A stretch of 64,000 nt of DNA, from contig JAHCLO010000031.1 of the NCBI GenBank assembly GCA_026125285.1, forward strand, positions 1-64,000. Direction: 5' to 3'. Position 1 is the first letter of the stretch. Every line of letters begins with the position of its first letter. Below, one piece after another: positions 27,354 to 35,878 of the stretch. Origin of the DNA: Verrucomicrobiia bacterium (GTDB lineage: Bacteria > Verrucomicrobiota > Verrucomicrobiia > Limisphaerales > JADLHS01). The position numbers were made by a program, and so were the translations under genes. The notes under the pieces were generated by a model, which saw only the letters and a program-made list of their open reading frames with translations, had not been told where the DNA came from and searched no databases.

Positions 27354-28316
27354 TCACGTTTTGCCTTTTGGCTTGGTCCGATGTGGCTTCTTCCGATTCT
27401 GCCAATACAGCAAATGTTGTAAATGCCCGCGCGTGCCCATCTGCAACCGCCGGGCAATCCATTTCAATGACACCGTCGTCTCCTCCCGCAGCCGGCTTGC
27501 CAGGCGCACCTTGAATTGATCCCCTTTGCGCCGCTCCGGCAACGCCTTCTCCTCCCACCCCTGGCGCTTGAGTTCCTCCGCCACGATCCGCTCGGCCTTC
27601 GCTTCCGCCGATTCCCGCAGTTCCTCTCCGTAATGCCAGCCTCCGGCTTGTGCGCCCACCTGCGCCAACAGTTCCTCCTTGAGCGCCTTTTCTCCGAAAA
27701 ACCAGCCCCGACGGATCGGCTTGTAGTCGTTTCGGTCCTCCGCCCCGCGCCGCGCCTCCAAAACTTCTTCCAACCGTCTCCGGCCCGCCGCGCTGTCGGC
27801 CGGGATGCGCTGCTCCCCCAGCAACCGTTCAACTCGCAACCACGCCGGTCGTTTGCCCGGCGGCTTCAAATACTCCGGCCAACTGCTCCACCGATACTCC
27901 CGCAACCGCTGCTCCGGTTTCAAAAGCCGGGCCCGTGCCGGATTCAAATGCACGTAATCGCACACCGTCCGCAAATACCCGTTGCCGCTGCCGTCCACGA
28001 TCAACGATTTGTAACGCCCGCTGAACAGGTGGCCAAACACCTTGTGCCGGCGGTTGAACCGGCTGGTGTAGGTGCCCAGCAACCACTTCATGCCCGCGAC
28101 CAGATTGGCGTTGGGCGTCTCGATCACCAGATGAAAATGATTGGCCATGAGACAGTACGCATGCACTTGCCAGCCGGTCTTGACGCAGGCTTCACCGAGC
28201 GTGGCCAGAAACCGCTCGCGATCAGCGTCATCCTTGAAGATGGGTTCGCGGTGGTCGCCACGATTCATGACGTGATAAATCGCGCCTGGATACTGGACTC
28301 TCAACTTGCGTGCCAT
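27354..28316 (-). CDS. REP-associated tyrosine transposase (RAYT, Y1/HUH)
   Basis: A 320-residue transposase of the IS200/IS605-like Y1 superfamily, RAYT group. The start MARKLRVQYPGAIYHVMNRG is at 28316. The HUH motif is H60-F-H62 in LMANHFHLVIE, and the likely catalytic tyrosine is Y121 in VCDYVHLNPARARL; YRWSSWPEYL follows. The C-terminal half (from about 160) is a longer basic extension with a helix-turn-helix look. Inverted R1 repeats flank the gene on both sides, as expected for a RAYT and its substrate. The gene is intact. Confidence 0.92.
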   Translation of the reverse strand: MARKLRVQYPGAIYHVMNRGDHREPIFKDDADRERFLATLGEACVKTGWQVHAYCLMANHFHLVIETPNANLVAGMKWLLGTYTSRFNRRHKVFGHLFSGRYKSLIVDGSGNGYLRTVCDYVHLNPARARLLKPEQRLREYRWSSWPEYLKPPGKRPAWLRVERLLGEQRIPADSAAGRRRLEEVLEARRGAEDRNDYKPIRRGWFFGEKALKEELLAQVGAQAGGWHYGEELRESAEAKAERIVAEELKRQGWEEKALPERRKGDQFKVRLASRLREETTVSLKWIARRLQMGTRGHLQHLLYWQNRKKPHRTKPKGKT

Positions 28317-28349
28317 GCGCCAAACCCTCTCAATCCGCCGCCGGGTTGT

Positions 28350-28380
28350 CAATACTATTGACCGACCCCTTTACGACCCC
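28350..28380. repeat. R1 repeat, copy b (RAYT 5' side, inverted)
   Basis: CAATACTATTGACCGACCCC then TTTACG, the reverse complement of copy a apart from one A/T change. It runs straight into the 18-base tandem array. Confidence 0.85.
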
Positions 28381-28636
28381 TTTACGACCCCCGACCCCTT
28401 TACGACCCCCGACCCCTTTACGACCCCCGACCCCTTTACGACCCCCGACCCCTTTACGACCCCCGACCCCTTTACGACCCCCGACCCTTTACGACCCCCG
28501 ACCCCTTTACGACCCCCGACCCCTTTTCGACCCCCGACCCCTTTACGACCCCCGACCCCTTTACGACCCCGACCCCTTTACGACCCCCGACCCCTTTACG
28601 ACCCCCGACCCCTTTACGACCCCCGACCCCTTTACG
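28364..28636. repeat. Tandem array, about 16 copies of an 18-base unit
   Basis: The unit is CCCCTTTACGACCCCCGA. I count 16 TTTACG-type motifs: the first spacing is 11 bases, one unit has TTTTCG, one has lost a C, and one is shortened. The unit repeats the distal end of R1, so the array looks grown from that end. Because 18 is a multiple of three, every frame stays open, so the ORFs called here are artefacts. Confidence 0.92.
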
Positions 28637-28693
28637 CATACCCGAACTGCTCCTGCAACCGTGGCGTTGACGTGGAAGTCCGCCGGCTTTTGT

Positions 28694-28732
28694 ACAATGG
28701 CCGGGACTGACCCGTTTCCCTGACCCGTTTCC
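28694..28732. repeat. R2 repeat, copy b
   Basis: ACAATGGCCGGGACTGACCC, then two 13-base repeats CTGACCCGTTTCC (28707-28719 and 28720-28732). It shares the layout of R1 (ACAAT, six bases, GAC(C/T)GACCC, then a tandem end). Confidence 0.7.
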
Positions 28733-28767
28733 GCGTTCACCGCCGTCACCGTGAGCCGGAATGAGGC

Positions 28768-29271
28768 TCAAGGGGAAAGGGTGCGAATGCGTTTCGTGGA
28801 TACAAACCAAAGAGAACTGACGAGAGGAGGTTTCTCCGAAAACTCGACTGTTACATCGTACGTTTGGTCTTTGATCATAAACTCTGCCAAGCTCTCTCCA
28901 CGATTTGTTCGTGACCATGTCAGAACATAGCTGTCGAAACCTGTGAGCCAATTGCAGTTGATGACTTCGCGCGAGCTTATTGGAATGCTCGCCACGTGTC
29001 CGTTGTTCTGAGTGATTCTGATCTCCCCGCGAAACTCAAGACGTTCACGAACACCCGAGGGCATGGCTATCAGAAAATCGTAGCGTGGGTTGTTTGTGAT
29101 GCTCAACTTAAACTGCAGAAACATGTTGGTGCAGTCTGCAACTTTCAGCAAGTCCGGCCCGGTCTTAACAGGCCTGCAGCAAACCAGCAGAATGCCCAAC
29201 AGTGCAAATGATATGCACACCGCCACGACTAAGCCTGTAACCGTGTGCCTTTTTCCGAAGATACTTACCAT
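28768..29271 (-). CDS. Hypothetical protein with N-terminal membrane anchor
   Basis: A 167-residue protein with a hydrophobic helix (VTGLVVAVCISFALLGILLVCC) followed by a beta-rich soluble part (ITNNPRYDFLIAMPSGVRERLEF, EIRITQNNGHVASIPISSREV). It is not recognised. Its place between the array and the IS3 remnant in the same island as the Rhs fragment would fit an orphan immunity or accessory protein, but nothing in the sequence proves it. Confidence 0.5.
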   Translation of the reverse strand: MVSIFGKRHTVTGLVVAVCISFALLGILLVCCRPVKTGPDLLKVADCTNMFLQFKLSITNNPRYDFLIAMPSGVRERLEFRGEIRITQNNGHVASIPISSREVINCNWLTGFDSYVLTWSRTNRGESLAEFMIKDQTYDVTVEFSEKPPLVSSLWFVSTKRIRTLSP

Positions 29272-29449
29272 GGATAACAGAGTTTCCAGCGACCTTTAAG
29301 ATAAACCCCTAGTTGTTGGGGATATATGCACAGGTGGACCCCATTCTTTGGACCACGGAACGCAGAATTTAAGTTAGCTTTCCGGGCTCTGTTGGGACTT
29401 GTTTGGGTTGGTTGTTTTGCTCTGCGTTCACACTGACTACACCCTCCGA

Positions 29450-29532
29450 GGCTGCGGCGTCCAGCCCGGAGTGAACCCCTTCGACCCGTCAGGGTCGAAG
29501 GGGTGAACGGCGGGATGGACGCCGGCGCAGCC
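29450..29532. repeat. Family E long palindrome
   Basis: Bases 29450-29532 fold into one hairpin of nearly 40 pairs with a GTCA loop. The inner 13 bp (ACCCCTTCGACCC with its complement, 29475-29504) are perfect. It abuts the end of the IS3 remnant. Confidence 0.75.
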
Positions 29533-29589
29533 TCACCGCCTATCGCCACCGCCAGGCCGCGGGCTTGGCCCCATACGACTCGGGCGAAT

Positions 29590-30317
29590 GATTGCTTTCG
29601 CTGGGCGTCGCTAACCCAAGGCTTGGTGCGGGCGGAGGGTATTGTAATCGCCAAAACCACCGTGAATCCCCGGTGCGCCGTCAACCCGTCGGGGCATAGT
29701 CCTGCAGGTAGATGTCCTCCTGCTTGACGCTGGTGCCAGAGCCGCTCGATGAACCGGTTGTCGATCCAGCGTCCGCGACCATCCATGCGACATCCACCCC
29801 AGCCGCCTCTACGGCCTCCAAGAACGCCTCGCTGGTGAATTGACTCCTGGGTCGGTGTTGGAGATCAACGGTTGCCTCCGGTCGCCAACCCGGCGGTCCA
29901 CGCCCGGATGCAGAACTCGTCCAGCGTGTTGACAGTTCCCACGCCACCACATACCGACTCCACCAGTCCATCAGTGCCACCAGATACAGGAAGCCACTGG
30001 CCATCGGCACATAGGTGATGTCGCTGCACCACACCTGGTCCGGACCGCTGATTTCCAGCCCCTCCAAGAGGTAAGGGTAGATCCGATGCCCTTCGCCGGG
30101 CTGGCTCAAACAACGCTTCGGATAGATCGCCTCCACCCCCATCAAGCGCAACAGCCGCTGCACCCGCTTGCGGTTTACCCCCAACCCTTCCCGTTGCAAC
30201 AGTGCCGTCAGCCGCCGACTCCCATACACCGGGCGTTCCAAGTGCAACTCGTCCAGCCGTCGCATCAGCGCCAGGTTCTCCGCACTCTCCGGCACCGGCT
30301 CGTAGTAGAAGCCGCTG
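29590..30317 (-). pseudogene. IS3-family transposase OrfB remnant, frameshifted and 5'-truncated
   Basis: An intact frame from 30295 gives the integrase region (RPVYGSRRLTALLQREGLGVNRKRVQRLL, WCSDITYVPMASGFLYLVALMDW). It continues upstream as FYYEPVPES, which is cut at 30317 by R1 copy c. Downstream the frame shifts more than once: MDGRGRWIDNRFIERLW is in another frame (from 29786) and NTLRPHQALG in a third (ending near 29611). OrfA and the terminal inverted repeats are absent. It is dead. Confidence 0.88.
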
Positions 30318-30344
30318 CGTAAAGGGGTCGGTCAAAAGTATTGT
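30318..30344. repeat. R1 repeat, copy c (solitary)
   Basis: CGTAAAGGGGTCGGTCAAAA then GTATTGT, 27 bases identical to the end of copy a. It marks the cut edge of the IS3 remnant. Confidence 0.85.
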
Positions 30345-30621
30345 GGCGTTCGCGCGTGAAATCGGAGGGACGTCGCCGGTGGCGACACCAGAACGCCGGC
30401 GCGACGAGGACGTGACGGAGTTGTTCAATGAGGGCCAGGGCCCGTGGTTGGAGGGGAAGGTCGTTTTGCATCCCCAGTGTAAAAGCAGATTGTAAATACT
30501 TTGTACATTCAAAAACATGACATCGTCAGCTTATTTCAATGGCAATGGGGCCGGGGTGAGGGAGAGGACGTGAAGGATTCTGCCGCCGGTTGCCGCAAAC
30601 GTTTGGTATTTGAGATTTGGA
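30345..30621. other. Intergenic, no gene
   Basis: A 277-base spacer 3' of the dicarboxylate transporter gene. A short plus-strand open frame ends at 30495 (VTELFNEGQGPWLEG) and may be the tail of a lost gene, but no family is recognised. Confidence 0.35.
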
Positions 30622-31893
30622 TCATTTGACTGGATTGCCTCCATCGTCTGGAACGCTCTCGTCAGTGCTTGCGGCCGGTAGTCTGTTGAATTCCCCTTCC
30701 CAACGCGCCATGACGGCGGACGCGAGGCAATTGCCCACCAGATTGACCGCTGTGCGGCCCATGTCGAGAAACGCGTCCACGGCCAGGATTACGGTCACGC
30801 CCTCCAAGGGCAGGCCAAACGTGACCAGTGCGCCGGACAGAATCACCATGGACGCGCGCGGCACCGGCGCGACGCCCTTGCTGGTGAGCATGAGCGTGAG
30901 CAGGATGGGCAGTTGCTGGGCGAACGTGAGTTGAATGCCGGCCGCTTGCGCGACGAAAATGGACGCGAGTCCCAGATAGAGCGTCGAACCGGCAAGGTTG
31001 AATGAAAAACCCGTGGGCAGGACAAAGGAAACAATCCGCCGCGGCACCCCGAATTTCTCCATCAGCCGCAGCGCGTCCGGGAGCGCGGCTTCGGACGATG
31101 CGGTGGAGAACGCCAGCAAGGCCGGTTGGCGCACGGCGCGGAAGAATGATCCGAGGGGAATGCGCGCAATGAACAGCACCGGCACATACACCAGGAGAAC
31201 AAACACCGCCAGCGCCGCGTAAAGCGCCAGTACGAGCTTCCCAAGCCGAAGCAACACTTCGAGACCGTTCAAGCCGACCGTATAGGCAATCGCCGCACCG
31301 ACACCAATCGGGGCCAACCACATCACGATGCCGGTGAACTTGAACATGACTTCTGACAACGCTTCGAAGAAGCCGAGCATCGTCTGGCGCGGCTGGCCGT
31401 TCACTTGCGTCAAGGCCACACCGAAGATGATCGCGAAGACCACCACCTGCAAAACATCGTTGCGCGCGGCGGCGTCAAAGAAGCTTCGGGGAGCGAGGTG
31501 TTCCATCACCGCCTCGAAGCCCACCTGCCGGGCGGCGAATTCCTTTCCCGGCTCGGCCGAACCAGCCAGCGGCACCCCGGCTCCGGGTTGGAAAAAGTCT
31601 GCGGCGGCCATGCCCAGAAGCAATGCAATCGTGGTGACAATTTGAAAATAGATCAGCGATTTGAGCGCCAGCCGGCCGACGGTCTTCAGATCGTCCGTGT
31701 GACCTGCAATGCCCACCACCAAAGTGGCGAAGACGAGCGGCACGATGATGCACTTGATCAAGTTGAGAAACAGCGTGGAGGCGAACTTCACGTGCTGCGC
31801 GGTTTCGGGAAACTGCCAGCCAAACCACGCGCCAACGATCATCGCCAGGATGATCCAGTGGCTCAACGACAGGCGGCGCAGCAGGGTGATCAC
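30622..31893 (-). CDS. Dicarboxylate/amino acid:cation symporter (DAACS)
   Basis: A 423-residue sodium- or proton-coupled glutamate/aspartate/dicarboxylate transporter of the GltP/DctA fold. Eight helices and two hairpins are expected. Family signatures are LIKCIIVPLVFATLVVGIAG, STASSEAALPDALRLMEKFGVP, FVLPTGFSFNLAGSTLYLGLA and MLTSKGVAPVPRASMVILSG. It is followed (upstream) by gltS on the same strand, 64 bases away. Substrate choice between glutamate and C4-dicarboxylates is undecided. Confidence 0.9.
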   Translation of the reverse strand: MITLLRRLSLSHWIILAMIVGAWFGWQFPETAQHVKFASTLFLNLIKCIIVPLVFATLVVGIAGHTDDLKTVGRLALKSLIYFQIVTTIALLLGMAAADFFQPGAGVPLAGSAEPGKEFAARQVGFEAVMEHLAPRSFFDAAARNDVLQVVVFAIIFGVALTQVNGQPRQTMLGFFEALSEVMFKFTGIVMWLAPIGVGAAIAYTVGLNGLEVLLRLGKLVLALYAALAVFVLLVYVPVLFIARIPLGSFFRAVRQPALLAFSTASSEAALPDALRLMEKFGVPRRIVSFVLPTGFSFNLAGSTLYLGLASIFVAQAAGIQLTFAQQLPILLTLMLTSKGVAPVPRASMVILSGALVTFGLPLEGVTVILAVDAFLDMGRTAVNLVGNCLASAVMARWEGEFNRLPAASTDESVPDDGGNPVK

Positions 31894-31957
31894 AGCGATT
31901 CAGCCAGTTGGTCCGAGCTGGCAACTGCGGATTCAAAAGGAAGCGCTGGCGCCTGGC

Positions 31958-33238
31958 TCATGGCTTTACCAGATTCAGAAAGAACGTGATGTTCATGGCG
32001 TTCACGAAATCAATGAGAAATGCCCCCACGATGGGCACGACGAGAAACGCGCGCGGCGCCGGACCGAACCGTTCGACCAGCGCCTTCATGTTGGCCACCG
32101 CGTTCGGGGTCGCACCCAGACCGAAACCGCAATGCCCACCCGCCATCACTGCGGCATCAAAGTCGCGCCCCATGACGCGGTAAGTGACGAACCACGCAAA
32201 GAATCCAATCACCGTCACCTGCACGGCGAGAATCACCAACATGGGCGCAGCGGTGTTGGCCAGTTCGATCAAGTTCAAACTCATCATGGCAATGGCCAGA
32301 AAAATGCCGAGCGTGACGGAGGCCAGCCGGTCAATGACCTCCGTCTTGATCCATCGCCCGCCGCTGAGGTCAACGACGTTGCGCACCGCGACACCTAGAA
32401 TCATCGCCCCCATGTAAACCGGAAACGTGATCTTCGTTTGTTGGATCAAGTAACTAACCCATGCGCCAACCTTCACGCAGACGAGTAGAAGCGCGAGATG
32501 GATTAGAAACTGCCTGCCATATCTCGCTAGTGCTCCCAAGTCAGCAAGGATGCCAGGTTCGCTGGTTTGCCCTGACTCCAGGCGCACGTCGGCGGAAGAA
32601 ACTGGTTTGAGATTGCGCCGGCGAATCAAAGCTCCGCCCACCGGCCCACCCAATAAACCGCCCGCCACGAGCCCAAAGGTAGCCGCCGCCACGCCAATTA
32701 CCGAAGCGCCCTGCAAACCGGCGCGCTCCAGATCGCCGGCAAAACCCAGCGCTGTGCCGTGTCCGCCGGTCATGCTCACGCTGCCACACATCAATCCGAG
32801 CAAAGGCGAAACGCCCATCAACTTGGCCAGCGCCACGCCCAATCCATTTTGAACCACGGCCAGCACACCGGCCAGCGCGAGAAACAGCAACACCTGCAAG
32901 CTGCCGCGCTTGACCAGCATCCAGCTTGCGTTCAATCCAATGCAGGTGAAGAACGCGACGAGGAATGGAAGGTTCACACTCTTGGACGGCGCATTGACCC
33001 ATTCCAGTTCGGTGGTGACGATCCACGTCCACCATTGCGCAGCCACGCTCGTTTGGAATTTCGCGGCGAACAGGCCCGTGACATTTCCCAGCAGCACCAG
33101 CAACGACAGCAGCAGTCCGCCCACCACCGGCGCAGGAATGTTGAAGCGGGACAACACGCCGATGCGTTTCACGAGCACCTCGCCCAGCAGCAGAATGGGA
33201 ATCGCCAGCGCGACAGTAAACCAGGCGGATATGGTCAT
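31958..33238 (-). CDS. gltS: Sodium/glutamate symporter
   Basis: A 426-residue GltS-family protein. Typical segments are FNIPAPVVGGLLLSLL, the motif SVSMTGGHGTALGFAGDLE and, near the end, GGHCGFGLGATPNAVANMKAL, the duplicated GGHG region of this family. About ten to twelve membrane helices are seen. Placed with the DAACS gene it suggests glutamate uptake as the locus theme. Confidence 0.93.
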   Translation of the reverse strand: MTISAWFTVALAIPILLLGEVLVKRIGVLSRFNIPAPVVGGLLLSLLVLLGNVTGLFAAKFQTSVAAQWWTWIVTTELEWVNAPSKSVNLPFLVAFFTCIGLNASWMLVKRGSLQVLLFLALAGVLAVVQNGLGVALAKLMGVSPLLGLMCGSVSMTGGHGTALGFAGDLERAGLQGASVIGVAAATFGLVAGGLLGGPVGGALIRRRNLKPVSSADVRLESGQTSEPGILADLGALARYGRQFLIHLALLLVCVKVGAWVSYLIQQTKITFPVYMGAMILGVAVRNVVDLSGGRWIKTEVIDRLASVTLGIFLAIAMMSLNLIELANTAAPMLVILAVQVTVIGFFAWFVTYRVMGRDFDAAVMAGGHCGFGLGATPNAVANMKALVERFGPAPRAFLVVPIVGAFLIDFVNAMNITFFLNLVKP

Positions 33239-33727
33239 GATGGTTTGTTGCCGGGCAGTGAGCGGGAGGAGCGGTGGCTATCAAAACCACAAAACCAACG
33301 AAGTATCATAGTGCTTGCCCCTGGTCGGAAGCCTCCATGCAACTTAGTACCGCGAAAAACACATTCCGAAACAAGGTAGGGCGCGTCACTCCGTGCGCGC
33401 CGCAGCCGGCACACCGCTTTCCCAACGGCGCGCAGGGAGTGACGTGCCCTACCCTCGCCCCGCAGGGTGTAACAAGCCTTCTTTGTCACGGCACTGGTTC
33501 TGGCTGACAGTTGCATGTGGCGAATGAATTCCGGAAAACGCGGGCGACTCTACCAACCCGAATGTGCCCCCACAACCCTAACCCGCGGAAGAAATCGCAA
33601 CGCGAGCAAAAATTTCACGATTGGCAAAAGTGCCGGATGGCGGTACATGAGACAGGACCTCCGACACTTGGCGGTGACGGCAGGATTGGCCCCGCAGTCA
33701 CTTTGCGGGGTACGTGGGGAAGGGAAC
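33239..33727. other. Intergenic region with family D palindrome
   Basis: About 490 bases between divergent gltS and the BPL_N protein. The only feature seen is the palindrome at 33376-33452; the open frames are not credible. The promoters for both neighbours must lie here. Confidence 0.45.
33376..33452. repeat. Family D palindromic repeat
   Basis: Arms GTAGGGCGCGTCACTCC..GCGCGCC and its near complement (24 of 26 pair) around a loop near CAGCCGGCACACCGC. It encloses a run of CGTCACTCC and GGAGTGACG. It lies in the spacer before the BPL_N gene. Confidence 0.75.
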
Positions 33728-34579
33728 ATGAAACTCGGAAGTCCGAATACTTGGAAATTAACTCGCCCCAGCCGATGGCTGTGGAGGTTTGCTCTGGCGG
33801 TCTTTGCCGTGACCACGCAGGCGCAGGACAGAACCTCCGCCGTGGAAACCGTTGTCTCCAGCGGACCGGAGATTCGCATCGCCCTCTACCAGGGACCAGG
33901 CACCGGCGGCAAAGGACCACCGGCATTGATGCAACGACTTAAGTCGGCCCCCATCTCGACCATTGCGGAAATCTCCCCGGAGCAGATACGTACCGGGACG
34001 TTGACAAATTATGACGTCGTCATTTTTGCCGGCGGCAGCGGCAGTGGACAGGCGAATGCCATCGGGGAGGAAGGCCGCGAGGCGGTGCGGCAATTCGTCG
34101 GCAATGGCGGTGGTTACATCGGCATCTGTGCCGGCGCGTATCTGGCCACCAGCGGCTTTAGCTGGGGACTCAACCTCATCAACGCGAAAACCATCTCCCC
34201 AAAATGGCGGCGTGGCGTGGGCAGCGTGAAGCTGGAATTGACCGATCCCGGTCGCGCGATTCTGGGTGAGCGCACCGGCGAGTTTGATGTCCACTACGTT
34301 GACGGCCCCATCATTGAGCCAGCCAACAAAACCGACCTGCCGCCCTTCGAGACGCTGGCCTTCTTCCGAACCGAACTGGCCATGAACGACACCCCGCCTG
34401 GCATCATGATCAATTCACCCGCCATCTTCGCCGGCCAGTATCTGCAAGGGCGCGTGGTCTGTATCAGTCCGCATCCGGAACAGACCGCGGGCCTGGATGA
34501 TTTCGTTCCCCGCGCCGTGAGTTGGGCGGCACGCCGGAGTCCGGCCCAAGTCGGCAACTCACCGTTGCGCCTGGAATGA
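33728..34579 (+). CDS. Secreted BPL_N/GATase-like protein
   Basis: A 283-residue exported protein. The start at 33728 (preceded by GGGGAAGGGAAC) gives a signal region RPSRWLWRFALAVFAVTTQAQD. The body matches the biotin-protein-ligase N-terminal (BPL_N) type of class I amidotransferase-like fold: YDVVIFAGGSGSGQANAIGEEG, GGGYIGICAGAYLATSG and ISPHPEQTAG. The Cys-like nucleophile position is C in GICAG. It is a stand-alone domain, not a biotin ligase. Confidence 0.8.
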   Translation: MKLGSPNTWKLTRPSRWLWRFALAVFAVTTQAQDRTSAVETVVSSGPEIRIALYQGPGTGGKGPPALMQRLKSAPISTIAEISPEQIRTGTLTNYDVVIFAGGSGSGQANAIGEEGREAVRQFVGNGGGYIGICAGAYLATSGFSWGLNLINAKTISPKWRRGVGSVKLELTDPGRAILGERTGEFDVHYVDGPIIEPANKTDLPPFETLAFFRTELAMNDTPPGIMINSPAIFAGQYLQGRVVCISPHPEQTAGLDDFVPRAVSWAARRSPAQVGNSPLRLE

Positions 34580-34619
34580 GCCATCTGCCAAATCTCCTCT
34601 CGCACACCCTACAATTCGC

Positions 34620-35615
34620 ATGAACAGAATCAGAATCGCCCAGTTCGGACTTGGCCCCATTGGCATTGAAACGTTGAAACTCGCCGCCACCAAACCGTGG
34701 GCCAGGATCGTTGGCGGCATTGACATTGATCCCGCCAAGATCGGCCAGAGCCTGGCGCAAGTAACCGGCGTCTCCGCTTTGAAAGGTGCAAAAGTGCATG
34801 GTTCGCTCGATGAACTGCTGGCGAAAGCCAGGCCCGATGTGATTTTCCACACCGCGGTTTCCCGGCTCAAGGATGCCATCGCCCAAATCGAACCGATGGC
34901 CCGCGCCGGCATCAGCGTGGTTTCCTCCTGCGAAGAATTGCTTTACCCGCCGTTGCGTGAACCGCTGCTTGCAAAGCGACTGGATCAACTCTGCAAAAAG
35001 CACGGCGCGCGAGTTTTGGGCACGGGCGTCAATCCGGGCTTCGTGATGGATGTGCTGCCCATCTGCCTGACCGGTGTTTGCCGTAACGTGCGCGCCATTC
35101 ACGTGCAGCGGGTCGTGAACGCCGTCACCCGCCGCGGGCCATTGCAGAAGAAGATCGGGAGCGGTTTGCCGCCCGCGGTATTCGAGCGCCGCTTCAAGCA
35201 GGGTCTGGCGGGTCATGCTGGATTGAAGGATTCCGCCGCGCTGATCGCGCATTGCTTGGGATGGAAGATCACCAGTCTGACCGAAACCTGCAAAGCCGTG
35301 GTGGCGGATCACGACATCAAGACGCCGCACGTCGAGGTAAAGCGCGGTCAATGCTGTGGTCTGCATCAACACGCCAAGGCGCGGGTCAATGGCAAGGTTT
35401 GCCTGACGCTCGACCTCAAGATGTATCTCGACGCCCCGAATCCGCACGACGCCTGCCAGATCGAAGGCGAACCCGCCCTCAACCTGGTACTCAACGGCGG
35501 GGTGGCGGGCGATGGCGCCACGGTGGCCTCGCTGGTGAACGCCGCACCGCGCATCCTCAATGCTCCACCCGGCCTGCTACTCATGACCGACATCGCAGTT
35601 CCGTGCTTTGCATGA
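34620..35615 (+). CDS. NAD(P)-binding oxidoreductase (dihydrodipicolinate reductase / 2,4-diaminopentanoate dehydrogenase-like)
   Basis: A 331-residue Rossmann enzyme. The start MNRIRIAQFGLGPIGIETLKL carries GLGPIG, and later VVSSCEELLYPP and GVNPGFVMDVLP fit the family of DapB-like dehydrogenases, including the 2,4-diaminopentanoate dehydrogenase group. The substrate cannot be told. It follows the BPL_N gene on the same strand by 40 bases, which suggests a shared transcript. Confidence 0.75.
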   Translation: MNRIRIAQFGLGPIGIETLKLAATKPWARIVGGIDIDPAKIGQSLAQVTGVSALKGAKVHGSLDELLAKARPDVIFHTAVSRLKDAIAQIEPMARAGISVVSSCEELLYPPLREPLLAKRLDQLCKKHGARVLGTGVNPGFVMDVLPICLTGVCRNVRAIHVQRVVNAVTRRGPLQKKIGSGLPPAVFERRFKQGLAGHAGLKDSAALIAHCLGWKITSLTETCKAVVADHDIKTPHVEVKRGQCCGLHQHAKARVNGKVCLTLDLKMYLDAPNPHDACQIEGEPALNLVLNGGVAGDGATVASLVNAAPRILNAPPGLLLMTDIAVPCFA

Positions 35616-35619
35616 TCAA

Positions 35620-35801
35620 AGTTCCGCAGGAACGACGGATAATAGCCCAGCGATTTATCGCTGGGTAAACTTGAAAGAGCGAATCCAGTCCCGGAGGGAC
35701 GGTAGAATGACTGCCCGCGATTTTCTGCCGCCCCTGGCGGGGCTTAGTTCCTCGGCGAATTGAATCCCACCATTGAAATGGTGGGCTATTGTCTTTCGCC
35801 C
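35620..35801. repeat. Family F composite repeat
   Basis: Two perfect hairpins: CCCAGCGATTTATCGCTGGG (35646-35665) and CCCACCATTGAAATGGTGGG (35766-35785). They flank AGTCCCGGAGGGACGG and a purine-rich stretch. Sequences like these (CCCGGAGGGACGG with CCCAGCG...) are common repeats in acidobacterial and verrucomicrobial genomes, by memory and not checked. Confidence 0.65.
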
Positions 35802-35878
35802 TGCAGGCTTGGCTTGCTGAACCGCGACCAGCGACCTCTCTGCTCGACAGCGGCTTATGTACAGAATAGTGTGGCTTC

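Noticed and set aside
28364..28636. CRISPR array
   Set aside because: Units are contiguous with no unique spacers, and no cas genes are present.
28306..28951. Long ORFs over the 18-base array on both strands
   Set aside because: The period is a multiple of three, so all frames stay open; the products are hexapeptide repeats with no start signal.
29265..29786. Intact 173-residue gene
   Set aside because: Only its first 17 or so residues match IS3 transposase out of frame; the rest is palindrome and spacer.
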